The notes below the pieces were generated by a model, which ran no database searches, was not told the DNA's origin, and saw nothing but the letters and a program-made list of their open reading frames with translations. Of a stretch of 64,000 nt of DNA, positions 33,406 through 41,568 are shown piece after piece. Both the position numbers and the translations under genes were made by a program. The stretch comes from Shouchella tritolerans (GTDB lineage Bacteria > Bacillota > Bacilli > Bacillales > Bacillaceae_D): NCBI RefSeq assembly GCF_025770735.1, contig NZ_JAODPB010000002.1, positions 496,001 to 560,000 on the forward strand, written 5' to 3'. Within the stretch, counting starts at the first letter, position 1; each line of letters starts with the position of its first letter.

Positions 33406-34626
33406 ATGAATATTGGGATCTTTACCGACACCTATTTTCCGCAAATTAGCGGGGTGGCTTCGTCTATTGCAACACTTGAAAAAGAATTGAGCGCCCGGGG
33501 TCATCGCGTCTACATTTTTACGTCAACGGATAAAGCGGCAGATCCAGAACAGGAGGAGGGGAAGGTTTTTCGGTTTTCAAGCCTTGCTGTTGGATTTGTT
33601 CCCGAGCGACGCTTAGCTTATGCTGGGATACGCAGAGCGACAAAACTGATGAAGGAACTAAACATCGAAATCGTCCATACCCACACAGAATTTACAATGG
33701 GATGCTTAGGAAAGCATCTTGCACATAAATGTAAGCTTCCTCACATTCATACATACCACACGATGTATGAAGACTATGTTCATTACATTGCAAGAGGAAA
33801 GCTGTTGTCTCCGAAAATGGTTGGCCGTTTAACAAAATGGTTTTGTCGCGGTGCTGATGCCGTGATTGCGCCCACGGAAAAAGTGAAGACGTATTTGCGT
33901 CGTTATAAAGTAAGCGAACCGATTTATGTGATTCCGACAGGCGTATCGGTGAAGCAGTTTAAACGTTCCGAAGCAAGCTTGGTGGATGTGTTGGCGTTAA
34001 GGAAAAAGCTTGCGATCAATGAAAGTGACAAAGTCATTATTAGCATTGGTCGGATGGCAGAAGAAAAAAACATGGAGGCGCTCTTGTACGCAATCAAATC
34101 ACTGGAGAGCGAACTGGATCATGTGAAAACGGTGATGGTTGGGGACGGCCCTGTCCGACAGTCACTCGAAGCGCTGGCTGTATCTCTTGGAATCAGCGAA
34201 CATGTCCGCTTTACTGGTGCTGTTGAGTGGAACCAGATTCACCATTATTACCATTTGGGCGATTTGTTCGTAAGCGCCTCGACGACTGAAGCGCAAGGTC
34301 TTACCTATATTGAAGCAATGGCTTCAGGCTGTATTGTAGTGGCCAAGTCTGATCCAAGTATTAAACGGATTGTCTTAGACGGCACAACTGGTTTTGTATT
34401 TAAAGAAGATAAGGATCTTGGACCGCTTTTGCGCCGTTTATTGCACGCATCCAATTTAACGAAAGTGCGGAAAGCGGCCAAAAAACAAATTCAGCCATTG
34501 ACAGCAGAAGCGTTTGGCGCAAAAGTAGAACAAACTTATTTTGAGCTCGCCAAAAACAAAAAAATCGAAAACAGCTCACCTAAACTAATGCAAGCAATCC
34601 TTTACCGAAAAGAGCAGTCATTATGA
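33406..34626 (+). CDS. lafA: GT4 glycosyltransferase, LafA-like diacylglycerol glucosyltransferase
   Basis: Probably adds glucose to diacylglycerol, the first step of the glycolipid that anchors lipoteichoic acid. The 406-residue protein starts MNIGIFTDTYFPQISGVASS, a GT4 N-terminus, followed by EIVHTHTEFTMG, PHIHTYHTMYEDYVHY, the GT-B donor segment ISIGRMAEEKN and the EX7E-type region STTEAQGLTYIEAMASG. It is nearest in pattern to 1,2-diacylglycerol 3-glucosyltransferases. AAAGGAAAGAGG precedes the ATG. It overlaps the next glycosyltransferase by four bases; the three-gene order matches Listeria lafABC. Confidence 0.82.
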   Translation: MNIGIFTDTYFPQISGVASSIATLEKELSARGHRVYIFTSTDKAADPEQEEGKVFRFSSLAVGFVPERRLAYAGIRRATKLMKELNIEIVHTHTEFTMGCLGKHLAHKCKLPHIHTYHTMYEDYVHYIARGKLLSPKMVGRLTKWFCRGADAVIAPTEKVKTYLRRYKVSEPIYVIPTGVSVKQFKRSEASLVDVLALRKKLAINESDKVIISIGRMAEEKNMEALLYAIKSLESELDHVKTVMVGDGPVRQSLEALAVSLGISEHVRFTGAVEWNQIHHYYHLGDLFVSASTTEAQGLTYIEAMASGCIVVAKSDPSIKRIVLDGTTGFVFKEDKDLGPLLRRLLHASNLTKVRKAAKKQIQPLTAEAFGAKVEQTYFELAKNKKIENSSPKLMQAILYRKEQSL

Positions 34627-35660
34627 TTAAACTGGAAATGTTATCATCTGCAGAAAAAGTAAAAGGGCAGGGGGTCGCCTCTGCCTACAGGGAACTAGTC
34701 AATGTTCTGCAGCGAAAAGCAAAACATAAATACGATCTTCAATTGAATACATTTCAAGCCGCGGATATTACCCATTACCACACCATAGACTTAAAGTTTT
34801 ACCTCGCGTCATTTTCGCGGAAAAGGGGCATAAACGTTGGCTACGTTCATTTTTTACCTGAAACCGTTGACGACAGCTTGCAGTTGCCGCGCTTATTTCG
34901 ACGTGTGTTTTATAAATACATTCTCTCCTTTTATAAGCGGATGGACCGGCTTGTTGTCGTTAACCCTTCCTTTATCGACAAGTTGGCTCAGTATGGAATT
35001 GAGCGTGATCGGATATCCTACATTCCAAACTTTGTGTCTAAAGAAGGGTTTTCAGAGGGGACGAAGGAAGAAAGAATCGCATTTCGACAGCGGTACAATA
35101 TTCCAGAGCAGGCGTTTGTCGTGCTGGGCGCAGGGCAAATCCAACACCGAAAAGGCGTCTTGGATTTTATGGATGTCGCCAAACGTCTCAAACATATTCA
35201 TTTCGTTTGGGCAGGCGGTTTTTCGTTTGGGCAGTTAACTGCCGGTTATGCCGAGTTGAAAAAACTAGTGGAAAACCCGCCGGAAAATGTCCATTTTACA
35301 GGAATCCTTGAACGTCATGAGATGAAGCATTGCTACAATGCGGCGGATTTGCTTTTTTCGCCGTCTTATCATGAGTTGTTCCCGATGACGATTTTAGAGG
35401 CAATGAGCTGCAATAAGCCGTTGCTACTTAGAGATTTGCCTTTATATGAAAACATATTATTTGATTTTTATGAGCGGGCTGGATCAAATGAAGCGTTTGC
35501 GGCGGCCATAGCACGTTTAGAGGCCGATCACAGTTTTTATGAGCAGACGGTCGAACGGGCTAAAAAAGGTGCAAGCTTCTACTCAGAAGAACGTTTGCTT
35601 AACGAGTGGGACGGCTTTTATTCAAGCCTCCTCAAGATAAGGGAGCCAGTGCATGAATAA
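34623..35660 (+). CDS. lafB: GT4 glycosyltransferase, LafB-like
   Basis: Probably extends glucosyl-diacylglycerol to the disaccharide lipid. The 345-residue protein is a GT-B enzyme that begins LEMLSSAEKVKGQGVASAYR and has GINVGYVHFLPETVDD, GAGQIQHRKGVLDFMDVAK and SPSYHELFPMTILEAMSCNK with the expected Glu pair. It sits between lafA and lafC with overlaps of four and eight bases. The sugar (glucose or galactose) cannot be told from sequence by eye. Confidence 0.8.
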   Translation: MIKLEMLSSAEKVKGQGVASAYRELVNVLQRKAKHKYDLQLNTFQAADITHYHTIDLKFYLASFSRKRGINVGYVHFLPETVDDSLQLPRLFRRVFYKYILSFYKRMDRLVVVNPSFIDKLAQYGIERDRISYIPNFVSKEGFSEGTKEERIAFRQRYNIPEQAFVVLGAGQIQHRKGVLDFMDVAKRLKHIHFVWAGGFSFGQLTAGYAELKKLVENPPENVHFTGILERHEMKHCYNAADLLFSPSYHELFPMTILEAMSCNKPLLLRDLPLYENILFDFYERAGSNEAFAAAIARLEADHSFYEQTVERAKKGASFYSEERLLNEWDGFYSSLLKIREPVHE

Positions 35661-36714
35661 GAAACAAATATTTTTACAACTAGGGCTAGTTATTTTGCTC
35701 GGCGCTCTGTGCGTGTTTTTCCTGGCGAGGAATGTTAGCTTGGATGCGGCTATTGAAGGTATTCGCAAAGCTCACCTAACTTGGCTCGCTCTAGCCGCTG
35801 TTATGCTGTTGTTGTCTTGGCTCTTAGAAGCAGCGGTTCTTAAAGTCATGGTTGGAAAAAGAGCAAAGCTGGGGTTATTCGACAGCTTTTATTCAACGAT
35901 GGTGGGACAAATGTTTAATCAGCTGACTCCAATGGCAGCAGGGGGTCAGCCTGCACAGCTCTATGTATTAGTGAAAAAAGGGGTGCCTGGTGGGAGTGCA
36001 ACGTCGATTTTGTTGATGAAATTTCTCGTCTTCCAAGTGGTGCTTGTGTTAAGCTTTTCCGGTATTTTAATTATAGGCTATGGAGCGTTGGTGCAAGCGA
36101 TGCCTCAGTTGAAACTGCTCATGCTAATTGGTTATGGAGTCCATGTTATCGTGATCGTGGCGATGTTGCTCGTCGTGTTTTACCGAAAGCTGGCCGAAAA
36201 GCTTGCCTATGGTATTCTTTTCCCTGTCCGCTTCATTAGCAAGCGCAAGGCAGCTGAATGGAAGGTCAAACTGGGCGGGGCGTTAGTCGATTTTCATGAA
36301 AAAAGCAGGCAGCTTGTGCGGAGCAAGCGTGCTCTTTTGGTTACATCTTTGTTAACCACTGCACAACTATTGCTATTTTTCAGCGTGCCTTATTTTATTT
36401 TTCAGGCACTGGGCGCACCAAATATCACCCTTTTAATTGGCACGGTGTTTCATGCGTTTGTAGTCATGTTTGCGACAGTTGTGCCGACCCCTGGTGGCAG
36501 TGGCGCGGCTGAGATGACGTTTAGCGGGTTGTTCCAGTCTTTTGTCTCGCCAGCAACATTGTTGATCGCACTCTTGTTTTGGCGGATCCTTACGTCATAC
36601 AGCACAATCTTAGTTGGCTTTGTGCTCATATTAGGGGAGAGTCGCAAAAAAATCAGGCGAGTAAAGGAGAAGGCCGTTGAAGGGGTATCAATAAGGAGGC
36701 GGCAAAGGTCATAA
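35653..36714 (+). CDS. lafC: LPG-synthase-TM (UPF0104) membrane protein, LafC-like
   Basis: A polytopic membrane protein of 353 residues with about eight helices. The family segments NQLTPMAAGGQPAQLYVLV and VPTPGGSGAAEMTFSGLFQ are present. This is the flippase-like domain found at the N-terminus of MprF, here alone. In Listeria the third laf gene has the same kind of product. It could move glycolipid across the membrane, but that is inference. It overlaps lafB and ends the unit. Confidence 0.82.
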   Translation: MNKKQIFLQLGLVILLGALCVFFLARNVSLDAAIEGIRKAHLTWLALAAVMLLLSWLLEAAVLKVMVGKRAKLGLFDSFYSTMVGQMFNQLTPMAAGGQPAQLYVLVKKGVPGGSATSILLMKFLVFQVVLVLSFSGILIIGYGALVQAMPQLKLLMLIGYGVHVIVIVAMLLVVFYRKLAEKLAYGILFPVRFISKRKAAEWKVKLGGALVDFHEKSRQLVRSKRALLVTSLLTTAQLLLFFSVPYFIFQALGAPNITLLIGTVFHAFVVMFATVVPTPGGSGAAEMTFSGLFQSFVSPATLLIALLFWRILTSYSTILVGFVLILGESRKKIRRVKEKAVEGVSIRRRQRS

Positions 36715-36746
36715 CGGGAAAATGATAAGCACTTGTGGGATAGCCT

Positions 36747-36775
36747 TTCAAAAACGCCTCCCGTTATGCTATACT
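36747..36775 (+). promoter_or_regulatory. Candidate promoter of the 35-residue gene
   Basis: TTCAAA and TATACT are separated by 17 bases, and the -10 is preceded by TGC (extended -10). It fits the small membrane gene that starts 50 bases downstream. Confidence 0.5.
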
Positions 36776-36825
36776 GGAGTTGTATTCGTTTTCTTTAAGG
36801 CAGATAAAGCAAGGAGTGGACAAGA

Positions 36826-36933
36826 ATGAGCGGGTCTCAATTAATTTCTATCCTCGGCATCGGTCTAACTGCCATTGCTGTGGCGGTTTCGATGGCGTTT
36901 ATGCTTTTGAAAATGTCCCAGAACTCTGATTAA
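36826..36933 (+). CDS. Small single-span membrane protein, 35 residues
   Basis: A very short gene: ATG behind AAGGAGTG, one membrane helix (LISILGIGLTAIAVAVSMAF) and an ending MLLKMSQNSD. A candidate promoter precedes it and a terminator follows 20 bases later, so it appears to be its own transcription unit. It is too short for routine gene callers. No family recognised. Confidence 0.6.
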   Translation: MSGSQLISILGIGLTAIAVAVSMAFMLLKMSQNSD

Positions 36934-36950
36934 GGCAGTTGTTTTATTCG

Positions 36951-36977
36951 ATGGTATCCTTTTAGGGTACCTTTTTT
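36951..36977 (+). terminator. Terminator after the 35-residue gene
   Basis: GGTATCC pairs with GGGTACC (one wobble) around TTTTA, then six T residues. Confidence 0.75.
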
Positions 36978-37001
36978 GTACATAAATGAGGAGGGGTGTC
37001 G

Positions 37002-38189
37002 GTGCGAGAGGCGTTGTTTAAAAAACTTGAATCACTTTACCCGGAAATGGTGGACTTGCGCCGGGATTTTCATGCTGAGCCTGAACTGGCCTTTGAAGAA
37101 GAAATAACACCAAGAAAAATTGCCTCTTATTTGCAAAAACTTGGTATTGACGTCCGTACACAAGTAGGGGGACGGGGTGTCGTCGGGACAATCAAAGGCA
37201 AAAAACCAGGCAAAACAGTAGCACTACGAGCGGACTTTGATGCGCTGCCTATTCATGAAGAAACGGGGCTGCCGTTTGCTTCGAAAATTCCTGGGAAAAT
37301 GCATGCTTGTGGGCATGACGGCCATACCGCTACACTGCTCGTATTAGCGAAAGCGCTCGTAGCGATGCGTGATGAGTTGGAAGGGACGATTGTCCTCATC
37401 CACCAATTTGCGGAAGAATTTGCCCCAGGCGGTGCGATTGCGATGATCGAAGATGGTTGTTTAGATGGGGTGGACGCTATTTTTGGCACCCATTTATGGA
37501 GCCCCCTTCCTTATGGGGAAGTTGGCTATTCATATGACCGTTTGATGGCTGCATCAGACCGCTTTGAAGTGAATATCCAAGGAAAAGGCGGGCACGGAGC
37601 TCTTCCCCATGAAACGATTGATGCTGTCATGGTCGGCTCATCTGTAGCCATGATGCTCCAACAGTTAGTGAGCCGCAATGTCAATCCTCTAGAACCGGCA
37701 GTTGTCACAATCGCTTCTTTCCATGCAGGAGGTGCTTTTAACGTCATTAGTGATACGGCGAAGTTAGAAGGGACGGTAAGAACGTTTAGTGAAAGCGTAC
37801 AAAACCAATTAATTGCCCGTATGGAAGAAACGATCAAAGGGGTTTGCGAGGCGAGTGGTGCGACTTATTCGTTTACTTACGCAAAAGGGTATCCAGCAGT
37901 CGTGAATGACAGAGAAATGACGGAACTTTTAGTGAAAACAGCGGAATCATTCCATCCAGCAGAAAAATTGCATGAAATCGAGCCCGTAATGGGCGGGGAA
38001 GACTTTTCTTATTATTTACAACGTGTTCCAGGAGCGTTCTTTTTCACCGGTGCTGGGAATGAAGAAAAGGGCATCGTTTATCCCCATCATCACCCTAAGT
38101 TTGATATTGACGAGCGTGCTATGCTTGTGGCCGCCAAACACCTAGGAGCAGCTGCTCTTTCCTTTTTAGGAAATGGAGATAAAAAGTAA
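37002..38189 (+). CDS. M20-family amidohydrolase (N-acyl-amino-acid or peptidase type)
   Basis: Two-zinc hydrolase of N-acylated amino acids or small peptides; the substrate is unknown. The 395-residue protein has the M20D signatures: RRDFHAEPELAFEE, ALRADFDALPIHEETG, HACGHDGHTATLL with a metal-binding Cys and His, HQFAEEFAPGG with the catalytic Glu, and EPVMGGEDFSYYL near the C-terminus. The chosen GTG at 37002 lies seven bases after AGGAGG; the GTG at 36996 would overlap that site. The terminator at 38189 closes it. Confidence 0.92.
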   Translation: MREALFKKLESLYPEMVDLRRDFHAEPELAFEEEITPRKIASYLQKLGIDVRTQVGGRGVVGTIKGKKPGKTVALRADFDALPIHEETGLPFASKIPGKMHACGHDGHTATLLVLAKALVAMRDELEGTIVLIHQFAEEFAPGGAIAMIEDGCLDGVDAIFGTHLWSPLPYGEVGYSYDRLMAASDRFEVNIQGKGGHGALPHETIDAVMVGSSVAMMLQQLVSRNVNPLEPAVVTIASFHAGGAFNVISDTAKLEGTVRTFSESVQNQLIARMEETIKGVCEASGATYSFTYAKGYPAVVNDREMTELLVKTAESFHPAEKLHEIEPVMGGEDFSYYLQRVPGAFFFTGAGNEEKGIVYPHHHPKFDIDERAMLVAAKHLGAAALSFLGNGDKK

Positions 38190-38222
38190 CGCGGAGGCAT
38201 ACGATGTGCCTCCGTGTTTTTC
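38189..38222 (+). terminator. Terminator after the M20 hydrolase gene
   Basis: CGGAGGCA pairs with TGCCTCCG around a seven-base loop, followed by TGTTTTTC. Confidence 0.82.
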
Positions 38223-38322
38223 TTATGTTTTATTAGCCGAGAAAAGTTGCCAAATAAGGCAATTATGGCAGGAATGTGGTATGATACATCTATACTTTTC
38301 GAATGACAAGGAGCTTATGGAA

Positions 38323-39105
38323 ATGTGGAAATTCTGGATAAAAACCGCTGTTGCGTTTGCTGGGGGCGCCTTGGCGATGCATATGGCGAGACAAGCTCAA
38401 GAAAATAATGTCCGCTTCCACACTTTCTCAAGCGCGAAAATCCCGGCAAAAGCAGATCCAATCGAGCTTTTGTTTATTTCGGATATCCACCGGCGGCAAA
38501 TTGCCGATGAAATATTGGATATCGCGAGAGAGCGCTGCGATGCGGTATTGATTGGTGGAGATCTAACAGAGAGAGGTGCTCCGAGAGCACGGACTGAAGA
38601 GAACTTACAAAAATTAGCTGAATTGGCGCCTGTTTTTTTTGTGCGAGGCAACAACGACGAAGAAGTCGATCAACAATGGCTTGCTGCATGCCTTCGTAAA
38701 TATGGCGTAAGCTATTTAGACAATAAACAGACGACGATAACGATAAAGGAAGCTCGTATCACAATCATTGGACTGAGCGACAGAGACTATAGCGAGGAAG
38801 AACTGGACAAGCTTTTTGCCGACAAACAGGACACTTATACAATTGTTCTTTGCCATTACCCAAATGTAAGCCATTCCCTTCATGGTAGGGATGTGGACGT
38901 GATGCTTTGTGGACATACGCATGGAGGGCAAATCCGTGTCTTCGGTTTCGGCTTAGAGAAAAAAGGCGGACTTGTACAGGAAGGCGGATTTTTGAAACTC
39001 GTGAGCAATGGGTATGGGACGACGTCTGTACCCCTTCGTTTAGGCGCTGCTCCTGAAGTTCATGCGATTACGATCAAACCAAGCATAGCAAAGGTGGAGG
39101 AATAG
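38323..39105 (+). CDS. ypbG: Membrane-anchored metallophosphoesterase YpbG
   Basis: A calcineurin-like phosphoesterase of 260 residues with one N-terminal hydrophobic helix. Metal-ligand motifs are visible: ISDIHRR (DxH), GGDLTERG, RGNNDEE (GNxD/E), CHYP and CGHTHGGQIRVFG. Substrate unknown. I chose the ATG at 38323 (AAGGAG nine bases upstream); the ATG two codons earlier is an alternative. The gene lies in the same context as B. subtilis ypbG-ypbH. Confidence 0.9.
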   Translation: MWKFWIKTAVAFAGGALAMHMARQAQENNVRFHTFSSAKIPAKADPIELLFISDIHRRQIADEILDIARERCDAVLIGGDLTERGAPRARTEENLQKLAELAPVFFVRGNNDEEVDQQWLAACLRKYGVSYLDNKQTTITIKEARITIIGLSDRDYSEEELDKLFADKQDTYTIVLCHYPNVSHSLHGRDVDVMLCGHTHGGQIRVFGFGLEKKGGLVQEGGFLKLVSNGYGTTSVPLRLGAAPEVHAITIKPSIAKVEE

Positions 39106-39119
39106 GGGGCAAAGGCAGG

Positions 39120-40031
39120 ATGATGACCTCTAAAGATGGGAAGTATAACATAAAGGCCGTTTCCAAGAAATTAGGGATTCACCCGGGAACATTAAGGGCA
39201 TGGGAAAGGCGATACCAGGCTATTAACCCGGATCGGAACGAAAGCGGCCATCGTTTGTATACAGACGAACACATTGCCGTGCTCCGCTGGCTAATTGAAA
39301 AAGTCAATGAAGGATTTTCCATTAAACAAGCCGTTGAACTAAAAGAGGCTGACAAAGCGAGCGGTGAATGGAGTACAGCAACAGAGAATTCCAGCTATAT
39401 AAGCCACCTTGCCACGGATTTCCTAAAAGCTTTGCTCGCCTTTGATGAGGAACAAGCCCAAGAATGGCTTAACCGTGCTTTTAGTATGTATTCGATGGAA
39501 CGTGTGGCGATTGAGCTGTTTAGTATTGCCTATGACATGCTTGAACAGGAAAGAAGGCAAGGAACCATTACACTTGCCCACCTACAATATGCTGTACGAG
39601 CCATGGAGGCGAAAATCACAAATTTGGCAATGGTGCTGCCTACTGACAGGTCCAAGCCAAAAATTTTGTTGTTTTGCGGCCCTCATGAACAATCGGCTTT
39701 GCCGTTAAGGATCTTTGCGTTTTATTTAAAGCGAAAAGGGTTTAACACAATCTGTTTTGGGACAGGAATTTCTGTTGAAGATGCAGAATTGGTTGTGCAG
39801 CAGTGCTCGCCTAGCCTTGTCGCTGTTTCTTGCAGAGATGAGAAGAACATACAGGCTGCTGAGGACTGGCTGAAACAAGTGATAAAAAAACAGCCTAACA
39901 CGAAGATCGGGTTGCTTGGAAAAGGGTTTTCAGAGCTCCCTGACAACAAGAAAACAAACTGTGAGACGATGTTCATCGGCAAGTCAAGAGCAGACTGGGA
40001 AATATGGATTGAACGAATGCTGCAACATTAA
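39120..40031 (+). CDS. MerR-family regulator with cobalamin-binding-like domain (CarH/LitR-like)
   Basis: A 303-residue predicted DNA-binding sensor. Residues about 8-75 are a MerR winged helix (NIKAVSKKLGIHPGTLRAWE, RRYQAINPDRNESGHRLYTD). The C-terminal part has the four-helix and Rossmann layout of cobalamin-binding domains. The His of the lower-ligand motif is kept in FCGPHEQSALPLRIFAFYLK, aligned with the E/DxHxxG site, but the acid and glycine of the canonical DxHxxG are changed. The upstream helical motif has LAHLQYAV where CarH has an Glu-His pair. Adenosylcobalamin or light sensing is therefore possible but not shown. Start at 39120, or the next ATG three bases on. Confidence 0.8.
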   Translation: MMTSKDGKYNIKAVSKKLGIHPGTLRAWERRYQAINPDRNESGHRLYTDEHIAVLRWLIEKVNEGFSIKQAVELKEADKASGEWSTATENSSYISHLATDFLKALLAFDEEQAQEWLNRAFSMYSMERVAIELFSIAYDMLEQERRQGTITLAHLQYAVRAMEAKITNLAMVLPTDRSKPKILLFCGPHEQSALPLRIFAFYLKRKGFNTICFGTGISVEDAELVVQQCSPSLVAVSCRDEKNIQAAEDWLKQVIKKQPNTKIGLLGKGFSELPDNKKTNCETMFIGKSRADWEIWIERMLQH

Positions 40032-40060
40032 AAATTGGATTTAGGAAAAACAATGATTTT

Positions 40061-40119
40061 GAGAACCATCTTTTGCGTATCCACATACCGTATCGTATAG
40101 ATACGCGCGAGAGAACCAT
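40061..40119. repeat. GAGAACCAT direct repeats and a GCGTATC palindrome before mecB
   Basis: GAGAACCAT occurs at 40061-40069 and 40111-40119, exactly 50 bases apart. Between them GCGTATC (40075-40081) and GATACGC (40100-40106) form an inverted repeat. The region precedes mecB and may be a control region. Confidence 0.55.
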
Positions 40120-40142
40120 ACGGGCATAAAGGAGGGGCTGGT

Positions 40143-40745
40143 ATGCGCTTAGAGCGTTTAGCAATCGATAAATTTAAGGTTTTTCTAACCTATGATGATA
40201 TGGACGAAAGAGGTATTACAAAAGAAGACTTATGGCAAGATGTTCCGAAAGTCCATGACTTATTTCGGGATATGATGCTGGAAGCAGATGACGAGCTAGG
40301 TTTTAAAATCGATGGGCCGATTGCAGTTGAAGTGTTTGCGATGCCAGCGCAGGGCATGGTCTTTATTATTACGAAAGGCGACCCTGCTGACGAGTATGAT
40401 GTCGATGACTATGAAGAAGGCTTTATTGAAATGCAATTGACTTTAGACGAAACCGACGAAGTTTTTTATGAGTTTTCTTCGTTTGAAGACGTCATTGGTC
40501 TCGCGTCCCGTCTACACGCAATAGGTATGTTAGGCGGCGAATTGCATTCCTATCAAACGCGCTTCTACTTAAAGTTTAACGAAGCAGAGCTTGAGGAAGT
40601 GAATGAAGCGGCCATTATAGCGATTTTATCAGAATTTGGCAGCCCTGCGACAACCTCTTTCCATCGTATTTGCGAATATGGAAAAGCGTTAATGCCAGCG
40701 CAAGCGGTTGAACAGCTTTATCGGATTTTTTATCTTAAGACGTAG
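40143..40745 (+). CDS. mecB: MecA-family ClpC adaptor (MecB/YpbH)
   Basis: Adaptor that delivers proteins to the ClpCP protease. The 200-residue protein has the MecA N-terminal target-binding part (MRLERLAIDKFKVFLTYDDM, DLWQDVPKVHDLFRDMMLEA) and a C-terminal ClpC-binding domain (SFEDVIGLASRLHAIGMLGG, SFHRICEYGKALM), with an acidic linker. Its neighbours ypbG and gudB suggest it is the YpbH/MecB paralog rather than MecA itself. AAAGGAGGGG precedes the ATG. Confidence 0.93.
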   Translation: MRLERLAIDKFKVFLTYDDMDERGITKEDLWQDVPKVHDLFRDMMLEADDELGFKIDGPIAVEVFAMPAQGMVFIITKGDPADEYDVDDYEEGFIEMQLTLDETDEVFYEFSSFEDVIGLASRLHAIGMLGGELHSYQTRFYLKFNEAELEEVNEAAIIAILSEFGSPATTSFHRICEYGKALMPAQAVEQLYRIFYLKT

Positions 40746-40751
40746 CTGGAT

Positions 40752-40786
40752 GTAGCGAAAGGCATGAAACCTTTCGCTGCTTTTTT
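40752..40786 (+). terminator. Terminator after mecB
   Basis: AGCGAAAGG pairs perfectly with CCTTTCGCT around CATGAAA, then GC and six T residues. Confidence 0.88.
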
Positions 40787-40881
40787 CGTAAAGAAAAATA
40801 AGGATACTTGAGCGAAAAGCAACAAACGAGTGAAACCTTGGCATGATAAGGGGCAGCGTTTTAGGAGTGTGAGGACGGTTT

Positions 40882-41568
40882 ATGGCAATATTGTTAATTG
40901 AAGATGATCAATCAATTGCAACAATCGTGAAAGAGTACTTAGAGAGGGAATCCTTTAAAGTCGTATGGCAAGCCGATGGCGAGAGTGGCTACCGTGCCTT
41001 TTGTGAAGGCGCGTACCAGCTTGTATTAATCGATTTGATGCTTCCAAAAATGGATGGGTTTGCTTTGTGTGAGAAAATCCGCGCCAGTTCAGAAGTGCCC
41101 ATTATTGTTGTTAGTGCAAAGCAGACCGATTTCGACAAAGTCCAAAGTTTCGGGTTAGGAGCAGACGACTATGTGACAAAGCCATTTAGCCCCCTTGAAC
41201 TAACGGCAAGGGTGAAAGCGCAAATTCGTCGTTATGAACGGTCGTACCCGCAGCAAGAAGACAGGCTTCGATTTATAGATGTAGAAATTGACATAACGGG
41301 CAGGCGCGTTTTCGCTCGTGGCGAGCAAATCTCTTTTACAGCAAAAGAATTTGAACTGCTGCTGTTTTTAGCCAACCACCCAGGGCGCGTTTTTACAAAA
41401 GAAGAGCTGTACGCAGCAGTATGGAATGGTGACGGCTTTGACAGCAGAACGGTTACAGTCCATGTGAAAAATGTCAGACACAAATTAAAAGACGGGACGA
41501 AGCATCCGAAATACATAGAAACGGTGTGGGGCGTTGGTTATAAATTTATAGGGCTGGGGAACCGATGA
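40882..41568 (+). CDS. OmpR-family response regulator
   Basis: Transcription factor of 228 residues in a three-gene signalling unit. The receiver domain has phosphoacceptor Asp 51 in LIDLMLPKMDGF, Glu/Asp pair EDD at about 7-9, Ser in VVSAKQ and Lys in VTKPFSPLEL. The C-terminal winged helix includes FTAKEFELLLFLANHPGR and SRTVTVHVKNVRHKLKDG. It resembles the PhoB/OmpR group, and I do not assign a known paralog. Its stop overlaps the kinase gene by four bases. Confidence 0.93.
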   Translation: MAILLIEDDQSIATIVKEYLERESFKVVWQADGESGYRAFCEGAYQLVLIDLMLPKMDGFALCEKIRASSEVPIIVVSAKQTDFDKVQSFGLGADDYVTKPFSPLELTARVKAQIRRYERSYPQQEDRLRFIDVEIDITGRRVFARGEQISFTAKEFELLLFLANHPGRVFTKEELYAAVWNGDGFDSRTVTVHVKNVRHKLKDGTKHPKYIETVWGVGYKFIGLGNR

